From: JACCXG01 sp963785755
Lineage (GTDB): Bacteria > Acidobacteriota > Vicinamibacteria > Vicinamibacterales > 2-12-FULL-66-21
DNA length: 64,000 nt
Direction: 5' to 3'
NCBI GenBank assembly: GCA_963785755.1
Contig: CAWAXG010000013.1
Span: 868,001-932,000, forward strand
The notes under the pieces are model-generated. The model saw nothing but the letters and a program-made list of their open reading frames with translations, had not been told where the DNA came from and searched no databases. Below are positions 18,841 through 28,454 of this stretch, piece by piece (the stretch's first letter is position 1; every line of letters begins with the position of its first letter). A program made the translations under genes and the position numbers.

Positions 18841-19467
18841 ATGTACGAGCGTCAGAGGCAGCCGGGCACGCCGGCACCCGCCGAGGCCAGCTCGGCGCCA
18901 GCAGAACGACTCATGCGGGTTGCGCCACTCGACATGCGGCAGCATCGCTTCCGCACGGTCATCCGTGGATTCGACAAGACGGAAGTCGTGACTCTGCTGA
19001 CCGAGGCCGCCGACGACTTCGAGCACGCGCTGCGCGAGAACGATCGCCTTCGCCACGATCTGCAGCGCGTCGAGGCGCTCCTCGTCGAACATCGCGAGCG
19101 CGAAGCGAATCTGCGCAACACGCTGATGACGGCGCAGCGCCTCGCCGATGAGATCAAGGAAGCCGCTCAAGTCGAAGCCAAGCTGATCGTGAAAGAGGCG
19201 CAGGGCCGGGCCGATCTCCTGCTGCAGAAGTCCCAGGTGCGGCTCGAAGAAGTCGAGCGGGACATCAACGAGATGCGGCTACGCCGCCGCGATGTCGAAG
19301 GATCGCTGGAGGCGTCGATCCAGGCCCTCTATCACGCGCTCGAGTTCATTCGCGATCAGGACAGGTCTGACGAGAAGGTCCTGCTCCATCGCCCCCGGCA
19401 GGTCGACGCGCCGCAGCCGCCGCGAATCGGCGTCGATGCGCCGCGCGCGGCCGATGACCGGGGCTGA
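18841..19467 (+). CDS. DivIVA-domain coiled-coil protein
   Basis: Polar or division-site scaffold-like protein. The DivIVA signature appears as MRVAPLDMRQHRFRTVIRGFDKTEVVTLL (residues 24-52), where the curved-membrane binding N-domain is expected. A long Glu/Arg/Leu coiled coil (about 55-165) follows, then a Pro-rich tail. ATG 18841 has GAGG 5 nt upstream; a GTG at 18796 abutting the yggS stop is possible but would add non-family residues. Its place between yggS and the DUF167 gene matches the conserved neighbourhood. DivIVA proteins are best known from Gram-positives, so the job in a diderm is uncertain. Confidence 0.85.
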   Translation: MYERQRQPGTPAPAEASSAPAERLMRVAPLDMRQHRFRTVIRGFDKTEVVTLLTEAADDFEHALRENDRLRHDLQRVEALLVEHREREANLRNTLMTAQRLADEIKEAAQVEAKLIVKEAQGRADLLLQKSQVRLEEVERDINEMRLRRRDVEGSLEASIQALYHALEFIRDQDRSDEKVLLHRPRQVDAPQPPRIGVDAPRAADDRG

Positions 19468-19485
19468 GGAGCGCCGCATCCCATC

Positions 19486-19785
19486 TTGATCAGACGCTCA
19501 GCCACGATCCTGGTCCGGGTCATCCCGCGCGCCGGGCGGACGGCTCTGGCTGGGAAGCGCGGCGACGCGGTGCTGGTACGGCTGGCGGCCGCGCCGGTCG
19601 ATGGCGCGGCGAACGAGGCCCTCGTCGCGTTCCTGGCTGACGCGCTCGACTGCCCTCGGCGTGACATCGCGATCGTTGGCGGCGAGAAGAGCCGCGACAA
19701 GCGGCTGCGCATCACCGGACTCACCCTCGACGAGATCGAGCGGCGTCTCACGGCAGCCATCACCGATCGGACTGATGAACGTTGA
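19486..19785 (+). CDS. DUF167/YggU family protein
   Basis: Small conserved protein of unknown function, 99 residues. The family signature is clear: LVRVIPRAGRTALAG, VLVRLAAAPVDGAANEAL and a late IVGGEKSRDKRLRITG. It uses a TTG start at 19486, 18 nt after the divIVA stop; no better start is available before the first strand. The genomic link with yggS is widely conserved and is the main support for a shared operon here. The hutI start follows 3 nt after its stop. Confidence 0.88.
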   Translation: MIRRSATILVRVIPRAGRTALAGKRGDAVLVRLAAAPVDGAANEALVAFLADALDCPRRDIAIVGGEKSRDKRLRITGLTLDEIERRLTAAITDRTDER

Positions 19786-19788
19786 ATC

Positions 19789-21084
19789 TTGAGCGCTGAA
19801 CCCCAAGCCGCGGACTTCATCCTCCTTCACGCCCGTCAGCTGGTGACGTGCGCCGGTCCCGCCCCCCGGCGTGGTGCGGACCAGGCGGACGCGGGTCTCA
19901 TCGACGATGGGGCGATCGCGGCGTTCGAGGGAAGGCTGACTTTCGTCGGCCCTTCAGCACTGCTTGCCGCCTCGGTCGCTCGGCGTCCCAATGCCCGCAT
20001 CTTCGATCTTCAGCATCGTTTTTCCATCGTTCCCGGATTCGTTGACGCGCACACGCATGCGGCGTACGCCGGGGACCGACGCGCCGAGCTCCAGCGGCGT
20101 CTGGCCGGCGAGTCCTATGCCGACATTGCCGCGAGCGGCGGCGGCATCGTCTCGACCGTGACCGCGACCAGGACGGTTTCCGACGCGGAGCTCGTGCACG
20201 CCACGCACCAGCGCCTCGATGAGATGCTGGGCTGCGGCACGACCACCTGCGAGATCAAGAGCGGCTACGGCCTGACGACCGCGGCGGAGTTGAAGATTCT
20301 CCGCGCGATCAGGACGCTCGCCCGCACGCATCGGATGTCGATCGCCGCGACGTTCATGGGCGCGCACGAGGTGCCGATCGAGTTCCGCTCCCGGCGGAGC
20401 GACTACGTCGACCTGGTGGTCGACGAGATGATCCCGGCCGTCGCGGGCGAAGGACTCGCGGAGTGGTGCGACGTGTTCTGCGAGGAGGGGGTCTTCACCC
20501 CTTCGGAGTCTGAGCGCATCCTGGTGGCCGGTTCGAAGGCCGGTCTCAAGCCCCGGATTCACGCGGACGAGCTCGCTTCCAGCGGCGGCGCGCAGGTTGC
20601 CGCGCTGGTTCGGGCGCGCTCGGCCGACCACCTGATCTTCGTGACGTCCGAGCACATCCGCCTCCTCGCCGAGGCGGGCACGACAGCCACCCTGCTTCCG
20701 ATCGCTGCCTTTTTTCTGAAGCTTGGCCGCTTTGCACCGGCGCGGGCGCTCATCGACGCTGGCGTTCCCGTCGCCATCGCGACCGACGTGAATCCCGGAG
20801 GCGGGCTGTCACCGAGCATGCCCTTCTGCATGGCGCTCGCCTGCTTCGGCATGAACATGACCTTCGAGGAGGCGCTGGTGGCTGCGACGATAAACGGCGC
20901 CTGGTCCCTCGATCGCGCCGAGGCCGTCGGAAGCCTCGAGCCTGGCAAATTGGCCGACGCGGTCGTCGTCGACGGGGAGGCCATCAGCCTTCTGCGCGTC
21001 GGGGCGTCGTCGATTCGGGGGGTTGTCAAACGCGGCGACCTCGTTCGCGGCGACATACCCCAGCCCGCGGAGAAAGTCCGATGA
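19789..21084 (+). CDS. hutI: Imidazolonepropionase
   Basis: Amidohydrolase hydrolysing 4-imidazolone-5-propionate to N-formimino-L-glutamate in histidine degradation. Metal ligands are visible as H88 and H90 in VDAHTHAAYAGDR; FMGAHEVP, HADELASSGGAQ and the late ATDVNPGG Asp complete the metal and substrate site. CEIKSGYGLTT is a HutI signature. The 431 residues include a slightly long N-terminus. The TTG start is 3 nt after the yggU stop. It overlaps the following cyclodeaminase gene by 4 nt, so the two are translationally coupled. hutH and hutU are not in the window. Confidence 0.94.
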   Translation: MSAEPQAADFILLHARQLVTCAGPAPRRGADQADAGLIDDGAIAAFEGRLTFVGPSALLAASVARRPNARIFDLQHRFSIVPGFVDAHTHAAYAGDRRAELQRRLAGESYADIAASGGGIVSTVTATRTVSDAELVHATHQRLDEMLGCGTTTCEIKSGYGLTTAAELKILRAIRTLARTHRMSIAATFMGAHEVPIEFRSRRSDYVDLVVDEMIPAVAGEGLAEWCDVFCEEGVFTPSESERILVAGSKAGLKPRIHADELASSGGAQVAALVRARSADHLIFVTSEHIRLLAEAGTTATLLPIAAFFLKLGRFAPARALIDAGVPVAIATDVNPGGGLSPSMPFCMALACFGMNMTFEEALVAATINGAWSLDRAEAVGSLEPGKLADAVVVDGEAISLLRVGASSIRGVVKRGDLVRGDIPQPAEKVR

Positions 21085-21701
21085 CGCTGACCGAGCGAAC
21101 CCTGGTCGATCTGCTGGCGGCCTTCAGGTCGCCGGCGCCTACGCCAGGGGGCGGGTCCGCCGCGGCGCTCGCCGGCGCCGTCGGCGCGGCGTTGCTGGCA
21201 ATGGTGGGAGCGATGCCAAAACACCGCGCCGCGGCGGAGGAGGACGTCGACCGCCTGCAAGGGGCCGCGACCCGCTCGACCCTATTGAGCGAACGCCTGG
21301 CCGAGCTGATCGATCGTGATGCCGCGGCTTACGACAGGGTGGTTGCGGCCTACCGGCTGCCGAAGGAATCGCCCCAGGAAAAGTCGGAGCGCACCGAGCG
21401 CATCCAGCAGGCGGTGCGTGGCGCCATTGATGTTCCGCTCGACGTCATGCGCCACTGCGCCGAGGCCATTGAAGTGGCCGCCGTCGTCGCCGCTTTCGGC
21501 AATCCGAACGCCGCCAGCGACGTCGGTGTCGCGCTGGAGCTGCTGATCGCGGGCGAGCGAGGCGCCCGGCTCAATGTCGAGATCAATCTGGGGAGCGTCA
21601 AGGACGCCGCGTACGCCGAGTCCATCCGGCGGCGGATCGCGAATCTCAGCGCGGAATGCGAGCGAGCCGCGGAGGCCGCTCGCGCCCGCCTGAAGGATTG
21701 A
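21081..21701 (+). CDS. Cyclodeaminase/cyclohydrolase domain protein (FTCD C-terminal domain)
   Basis: Stand-alone homologue of the cyclodeaminase half of formiminotransferase-cyclodeaminase, related to FchA methenyl-THF cyclohydrolase. It is an all-helical protein of 206 residues. Family features are the PAPTPGGGSAAALAGAVGAALLAMV start and the late NVEINLGSVKD helix. It begins inside the hutI stop (ATGA overlap), so a role in passing the formimino one-carbon unit from histidine breakdown to folate is likely. The transferase half is not encoded nearby. Whether it acts as cyclodeaminase or cyclohydrolase cannot be told from sequence. Confidence 0.85.
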   Translation: MTLTERTLVDLLAAFRSPAPTPGGGSAAALAGAVGAALLAMVGAMPKHRAAAEEDVDRLQGAATRSTLLSERLAELIDRDAAAYDRVVAAYRLPKESPQEKSERTERIQQAVRGAIDVPLDVMRHCAEAIEVAAVVAAFGNPNAASDVGVALELLIAGERGARLNVEINLGSVKDAAYAESIRRRIANLSAECERAAEAARARLKD

Positions 21702-21732
21702 ATCCGGGGCGGGCCGCCCGCCGGCGGCAGGG

Positions 21733-22095
21733 TCATCGAAGAGGGTCGACGCCGGTTGGCGGCCGCACGTGCCAGCCTTCGACCGCAATCGTGAACGGCA
21801 TCGGGCGCTTGTAGGAGGGCACCCACTCGAGCTCCTCCTCGTACGCCACGTTGATATAGGTGAACTGCCGGTCGCGGGTCACCTGCACGGCTTCCCGCTC
21901 GATCGGGATCTCATAGCGCTGGGCCAGCTGCATGACGCGCTCGACCAGATCCGCGTCCGATCGGTCCTTGGAGAACAGCGCCGCTTCGGCCACGGCGTCC
22001 TTGAACTGGTAATAGTGCAAGTAGACCGGCACGACGCGGTACAACGCGTGCGCGATCAGCAACAGGACCGCGAGTCTGACCAGGTTCCGCAGCAT
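21733..22095 (-). CDS. Small single-pass membrane protein next to lepB
   Basis: Unrecognised 120-residue protein: one N-terminal transmembrane helix (LVRLAVLLLIAHALYRVVPVYL), then a soluble alpha/beta domain with VQVTRDRQFTYINVAYEEELEW and PMPFTIAVEGWHV strands. It lies 11 nt downstream of lepB on the same strand. The position and the topology (N-terminal anchor plus small beta-rich domain) recall the DUF4845 proteins that follow lepB in Gammaproteobacteria, but sequence identity to that family is not evident by eye. Probably co-transcribed with lepA-lepB and membrane-tethered on the outer face. Confidence 0.7.
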   Translation of the reverse strand: MLRNLVRLAVLLLIAHALYRVVPVYLHYYQFKDAVAEAALFSKDRSDADLVERVMQLAQRYEIPIEREAVQVTRDRQFTYINVAYEEELEWVPSYKRPMPFTIAVEGWHVRPPTGVDPLR

Positions 22096-22106
22096 CGCTG
22101 CGCTCC

Positions 22107-22802
22107 TCAGTGAATCTGGTGGAGAATGCGCTCCCAGCGCGTTCTAGTAAAGAAGTGGGTCACGACGGAGAAAAACTGCTTGATTGTAGCCCCAATTCCC
22201 GATTCTTCGGAGGGGGCTTCGACGCCGGGGTCGTAGGACCAGTAGATCATCAGGGCTTTCCCCTTGATGTATCCGCGCGGCAGAAAGCCCCAGTAGCGGC
22301 TGTCCTGTGAGTTGTCCCTGTTGTCCCCCATCACGAAATACTGGCCTTCCGGCACCTGGACCGGACCGTACCGCTCGCGGACATCGAACGAGGTGACTTC
22401 CTGGGCGGTGTGAGTGGGATCCAGGAAGTGCACGTAGGGTTCGACCAGCGGCTGACCGTTGACGAGCACTTTCTTGTTCCGCAATTCGACCGTCTCACCG
22501 GGCAGCCCGATGACGCGTTTGATGAAATCGCGCTCGGGCTCGTCAGGATACTTGAACACGACGATGTCGCCCCGGCGGATGTCGCGCATCGGCAGCAGCG
22601 TCCGCTCGACGGAGGACGCCGCGGGCCCGAACACGAACTTGTTGACCAGCAGATGATCGCCGATGAGCAGATTGTTCTCCATCGATCCGGTGGGAATCTT
22701 GAACGCCTGAACCGCCCAGGTCCGGACGAACAGCGCCAGGATCACCGCGATGACGATCGATTCGAAGTATTCGCGGACGACGGATTTCTTGGAATCAGCC
22801 AT
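22107..22802 (-). CDS. lepB: Signal peptidase I
   Basis: Membrane serine protease that removes signal peptides from exported proteins. The Ser-Lys dyad is S40 in KIPTGSMENN and K95 in DFIKRVIGLPG, and box E reads GDNRDNSQDSRYWG. There is one N-terminal transmembrane helix (15-34). ATG 22802 gives MADSKKSVVREYFES, the usual start; in-frame residues upstream overlap lepA in another frame and have no family character. The length is 231. The gene starts 17 nt after the lepA stop, the classic lepA-lepB operon. Confidence 0.96.
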   Translation of the reverse strand: MADSKKSVVREYFESIVIAVILALFVRTWAVQAFKIPTGSMENNLLIGDHLLVNKFVFGPAASSVERTLLPMRDIRRGDIVVFKYPDEPERDFIKRVIGLPGETVELRNKKVLVNGQPLVEPYVHFLDPTHTAQEVTSFDVRERYGPVQVPEGQYFVMGDNRDNSQDSRYWGFLPRGYIKGKALMIYWSYDPGVEAPSEESGIGATIKQFFSVVTHFFTRTRWERILHQIH

Positions 22803-22819
22803 GACTCTCGAGCCCTGCG

Positions 22820-24622
<1,803 letters not shown>

Positions 24623-24694
24623 GAGCTCGATCCGACGATTATAACGTGCCCGGCGGCGACGCCCGCGGGCGAGCCCCGGAGGCGACCGGTGCGG

Positions 24695-25835
24695 TCAGCG
24701 CTGGTCGAGCGGCAGAAACGGCTGCGGGTACGTAGGGCCGATGTAATCGGTGCGCGGGCGAATCAGCCGGTTGTTCGAGGTACTGCTCGAGGCAGTGAGC
24801 CGTCCACCCCGAGATCCGGCTCACGGCGAAAATCGGCGTAAAGAGCTCCACGGGAATGCCGAGGGTGTAATAGGTCGACGCCGAGTAGAAGTCGACGTTC
24901 GGATACAGCTTCTTCTCGCCGGTGACGATCTGCTCGATGCGCTGCGACATCTCGAACCAGCGCAGGTTGCCGGCGCGCTCGCCGAGATCCTTCGACATCC
25001 GCCGCAGATGCGTCGCGCGCGGATCCTCCGTGCGATACACACGATGGCCGAAGCCAGGAATCTTGACCTTTCTCGCGAGCCGCCCTCTGATCGCCTCGTC
25101 GATGCGCTCGGGCGTCGCGTCCTGCCCGATATCGATGAGCAGGCGCATCACGTCCGCGTTCGCGCCGCCATGGAGCGGCCCCTTCAGCGTCCCGATCGCC
25201 GCGACGATGGCCGAGTAGAGGTCGGTGAGCGTGGCCGCGGCGACGCGTGCGGCGAACGTCGAGGCGTTCAGCTCGTGATCGGCATGGAGCACGAGCGCCA
25301 CGTCGAACGCTCGTGTCGCCAGCGCGCTCGGACGCGTGCCGGTCAACATGTACAGGAAGTTCGCCGCGTGGCCGAGCGCGGGATCCGGTTGAATCGGTCC
25401 GCCCCCTGCCTGCAGCCGTCCGTACGTCGCGACCAGGCTCGCAATCTGCCCGGTCAGCCTGACCGCTTTCCGATAATTACCCTGGGGAGAGTTGTCGGAG
25501 ACTTCGGGATCGTACTGGCCGAGAGCCGACGTCAGCGTCCGGAGCGTGTCCATGCCGTCCGACGAGGGCAGCTGCTTCATCAGACGCAGCGTCGATTCCG
25601 CGAGCGGCCGGCCGGCCGCAAGCTGGGATTGCAGATCCCCGAGCTCGGCGCGGTTCGGCAGCCGTCCGTGCCACAACAGGTAGCAGACCTCTTCGAACGA
25701 CGCCCCCCGGGCGAGATCGTGAACGTCATAGCCGTAGTAGGCGAGGACTCCGCGATCGCCATCGAGGTAGCAGATGGCGGATGTGGCGGCTACGACATCC
25801 TCGAGCCCGCCTCTCGGCTTCGCATCGGTGGTCAT
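24695..25835 (-). CDS. gltA: Citrate synthase, frameshifted near the C-terminus (24779/24780)
   Basis: Condenses acetyl-CoA and oxaloacetate to citrate; a 2-methylcitrate synthase role is the main alternative. The catalytic residues are present: H222 in GPLHGGAN, H264 in PGFGHRVYR and D315 in NVDFYSAS, with H187 in LHADHELNAS. After WTAHCLEQY (Y352) the frame runs into Ala/Pro-rich residues and would stop at 24639. Removing one G of the plus-strand GG at 24779-24780 restores NNRLIRPRTDYIGP and PQPFLPLDQR, the normal family end, with the stop at 24695-24697 and 379 residues. A TATCAT box lies 9 nt before the ATG. Confidence 0.88.
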
Positions 25836-25882
25836 GTTGCTGGGATGATATCAGGCAGGGGAGGGCCGGACGGCGCTTAACA

Positions 25883-25921
25883 GTTCAAGAGTTCAAGGAC
25901 TGACGCCTTGAACCCTTGAAC
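25883..25921 (-). terminator. 16-bp inverted repeat after the GT2 gene
   Basis: Arms at 25883-25898 and 25906-25921 pair over 16 positions with one mismatch around a 7-nt loop. Each arm is itself a tandem GTTCAAG-type repeat. It begins 5 nt after the glycosyltransferase stop and lies upstream of citrate synthase, so it may terminate the former. It is also a candidate intergenic repeat unit. A short TGTTAA follows on the minus strand. Confidence 0.55.
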
Positions 25922-25925
25922 CGAC

Positions 25926-27422
25926 TCATTTCGCTATTTCCGGCGTCGGCGGCATGACGTTCTCGCCCGTGTACTGCTGCAGGATCGAGAGCAGGCCCAT
26001 GTAGAGGAAGCCGATCTGGAAGAGCATCAGGAACGGCAGCGTCCCGTAAATCTGATTGGCCAGGGCGTAGTACACGGTGCCGGTGAAGTAGAGGCCCAGC
26101 GCGAGCTCGACGATCGGCTGCACGCCGACCGCCTGGTGGTACTTCTTGCCGACCCACTCGTCGCTGTCCCGCTCGATACCGTATTTCGGCGTGCGGGCGA
26201 ACTCGCTCTGCTTGCCGAAGATCGCTTCGAGGACCGCGCGCGCGTTGTTCACGCAGAGGCCGATGCCGATGGACATCAGAAACGGCAGGTACTTCAGCCG
26301 CTGCCGCCAGTCGGCGTACAACTCACGCTGGGAGACGACATAGAAGTTGCAGACCGACAACGTCGCCGCCGCGAACAGCGGCACGTCGATCAGCAGCATC
26401 TCGGTCCATCCCATGTTGTACCGGACGTACATCGCCGGGAACATGAGGATCGACAGGACCGACATCAGCAGGTAGTTGAAATTGGCCGACAAGTGGAAGA
26501 ACGCCTCCGCCTTGACGCCAAAAGGCTGGTTCGACCGGAGGATGCTGGGGAGCAGCTTCAAACAGGTCTGGATCGAGCCCTTGGCCCAGCGATGCTGCTG
26601 GGACTTGAACGAGTTCATCTCGACCGGCACTTCGGCTGGAGACACGACGTCGGGCAGGAAGAGGAAACGCCATCCGAGCAGCTGGGCCCGGTAGCTCAGG
26701 TCCAGGTCCTCGGTCAGCGTGTCGTGCTGCCAGCCGCCGGCGTCGTCGATGGCCTGGCGGCGCCAGACGCCGGCGGTGCCATTGAAATTGAAAAAGCACC
26801 CCGCGCGGTTGCGGCCGCCGTGTTCGAGGACGAAGTGGGCATCGAGCAGGATCGACTGGATTTTGGTCAGCAGCGAGTAGTCCTGGTTGATGTGCCCCCA
26901 GCGCGCCTGCACCATGCCGACCTTCGGGTCTTCTTCGAAGTACGGCAGCGTCCGCATCAGAAAGTCCCGGGATGGGATGAAATCGGCGTCGAAAATCGCG
27001 ATGAACTCCCCGGAGGCTTCCTTCAGGCCGGCCTCGAGCGCTCCAGCCTTGTAGCCAAGCCGGTCGGACCTATACAGGTACCGAATCTTGAACCCTCGGG
27101 CCGCGTGCCGCCGGACGGCAAGCTCAGCTATGTCTCGCGTCTCATCGGTCGAGTCGTCCAGAACCTGGATTTCCAGCAGCTCGGTCGGGTAGTCCATCTC
27201 GCAGACGGCATCGATGAGCCGGTCCGTGACGTACATCTCGTTGTAGATGGGTAACTGGATAGTGACAGGAGGTAATACGCGGGGAGCAGGCAAAGGCGCC
27301 GGCGCCCGCCCCTTGTTCTTCATGTAAAGATAGACGAGATAGTAGCGATGCCACCCGTAAATCGCCAGAATGCTAAGGATGAAGAAGTAAAGAACAAGGA
27401 TCAGTGTCTGAGGCAGGCTCAT
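25926..27422 (-). CDS. Cellulose synthase-like family 2 glycosyltransferase
   Basis: Processive-type membrane beta-glycosyltransferase. Catalytic motifs in order: LPIYNE, DDSTDET (about 89-95), DADF (about 144), TEDLDLSYR (about 239) and QQHRW (about 277), i.e. the D, D, D, QxxRW set of cellulose, glucomannan and hyaluronan synthases. There is one N-terminal transmembrane helix and about four after residue 310. At 498 residues with no PilZ domain it resembles CslA-like mannan/glucan synthases rather than BcsA. The product is unknown. It stands alone with its own promoter and lacks bcs partners. Confidence 0.85.
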   Translation of the reverse strand: MSLPQTLILVLYFFILSILAIYGWHRYYLVYLYMKNKGRAPAPLPAPRVLPPVTIQLPIYNEMYVTDRLIDAVCEMDYPTELLEIQVLDDSTDETRDIAELAVRRHAARGFKIRYLYRSDRLGYKAGALEAGLKEASGEFIAIFDADFIPSRDFLMRTLPYFEEDPKVGMVQARWGHINQDYSLLTKIQSILLDAHFVLEHGGRNRAGCFFNFNGTAGVWRRQAIDDAGGWQHDTLTEDLDLSYRAQLLGWRFLFLPDVVSPAEVPVEMNSFKSQQHRWAKGSIQTCLKLLPSILRSNQPFGVKAEAFFHLSANFNYLLMSVLSILMFPAMYVRYNMGWTEMLLIDVPLFAAATLSVCNFYVVSQRELYADWRQRLKYLPFLMSIGIGLCVNNARAVLEAIFGKQSEFARTPKYGIERDSDEWVGKKYHQAVGVQPIVELALGLYFTGTVYYALANQIYGTLPFLMLFQIGFLYMGLLSILQQYTGENVMPPTPEIAK

Positions 27423-27456
27423 AAGAAGATGAATCCGTCACGTCGCACGATCAGCG

Positions 27457-27486
27457 ATTTTATAGCTCAGCAAAACTCGAAGTCAA
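27457..27486 (-). promoter_or_regulatory. Sigma-70-like promoter for the GT2 gene
   Basis: Read on the minus strand: TTGACT (27486-27481), an 18-nt spacer, then TAAAAT (27462-27457). The start of transcription would fall about 27 nt before the ATG at 27422. It lies in the divergent gap shared with larB. Confidence 0.6.
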
Positions 27487-27520
27487 CGCGGATCAAGGAC
27501 TTGGAGCCCTCATCCCGTTG

Positions 27521-28279
27521 ATGCGCAACGAGCTACGCGACCTCCTGGAGCGAGTGCGGTCAGGGGGCACTACGCTTGAGGCTGCGCATGACCGCCTCCT
27601 TCAATATTTGAGCCAGGCACCGTTCGAAGACCTTGGGTTCGCGCGGGTCGATCACCACCGAGGCGTCCGGCAGGGCTTTCCTGAAGTGATCTTCGGCCCC
27701 GGCAAGACTCCGCAGCAGATTGCGGCGGTCGCCGCACGCCTGGTGAAGGCCGGTCAGGCCCTGCTCGTCACCCGCACCGACGCGTCCGCGTTTGCTGCGG
27801 TCGCCGCAGAAATTCCCGACGCGGCGTTCAACCCGGTCGCCAGAACGATCACTCGTCCCATCAGCAATACCCCCCCCGGCAAGGGGACCATCCTGCTAGC
27901 CGCCGCCGGAACCGCCGATCTGCCAGTCGCCGAAGAAGCCGCGATCTGCGCGGAAGTCATGGGAAACGACGTCGATCGGCTGTACGACGTCGGGGTGGCC
28001 GGCCTGCACCGCCTGCTCGCCGAACACGAACGGCTGCTCCAGGCGCGGGTCATCATCGTCGTGGCCGGCATGGAGGGGGCCCTCCCCAGCGTCGTCGGCG
28101 GCCTCGTGCCGGTTCCGGTGATCGCGGTGCCGACCAGTGTCGGTTATGGCGCAAATTTCGGGGGCATCGCCGCGCTGCTCGGAATGTTGAACAGCTGCGC
28201 GAGCGGTGTCTCGGTTGTGAACATCGACAATGGCTTCGGCGCTGCGGCCGTCGCCAATGCCATCAATCACCTGCCCTGA
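27521..28279 (+). CDS. larB: Nickel pincer cofactor biosynthesis protein LarB
   Basis: Carboxylates and hydrolyses nicotinic acid adenine dinucleotide as the first step of the nickel-pincer nucleotide cofactor of LarA-type racemases. The signature RVDHHRGVRQGFPEVIFGPGKT and the AIR-carboxylase-like C-terminal half (VIIVVAGMEGALPSVVGGL, VPTSVGYGANFGGIAALL) are clear. The length is 252 residues from ATG 27521; a TTG immediately before it gives one more. larC, larE and larA are not in the window. It is divergent from the GT2 gene. Confidence 0.92.
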   Translation: MRNELRDLLERVRSGGTTLEAAHDRLLQYLSQAPFEDLGFARVDHHRGVRQGFPEVIFGPGKTPQQIAAVAARLVKAGQALLVTRTDASAFAAVAAEIPDAAFNPVARTITRPISNTPPGKGTILLAAAGTADLPVAEEAAICAEVMGNDVDRLYDVGVAGLHRLLAEHERLLQARVIIVVAGMEGALPSVVGGLVPVPVIAVPTSVGYGANFGGIAALLGMLNSCASGVSVVNIDNGFGAAAVANAINHLP

Positions 28280-28292
28280 GCGGTCTCCCGCC

Positions 28293-28359
28293 TTGACAGT
28301 GGCAGGGGGCATTCACATATTTGACAAACGTTGTTGAGACCCCGCACCTGATCTATAGT
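28293..28359 (+). promoter_or_regulatory. Two tandem promoter candidates upstream of mutS2
   Basis: First: TTGACA (28293-28298), 17 nt, CATATT (28316-28321). Second: TTGTTG (28331-28336), 17 nt, TATAGT (28354-28359). Both have ideal spacing. A GC-rich leader of about 90 nt with CTCCCC/GGGGG pairing follows before the mutS2 ATG, so a structured 5' leader is possible. Confidence 0.6.
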
Positions 28360-28454
28360 TAACGATTGCCCTTCCGCCGGGCTCCCCAAGGGGGTGCGAG
28401 TCCCGTGGGGTCGGACAGGGCGCTACCCGGGCAGTCACACCCTTCGCTCAACTC

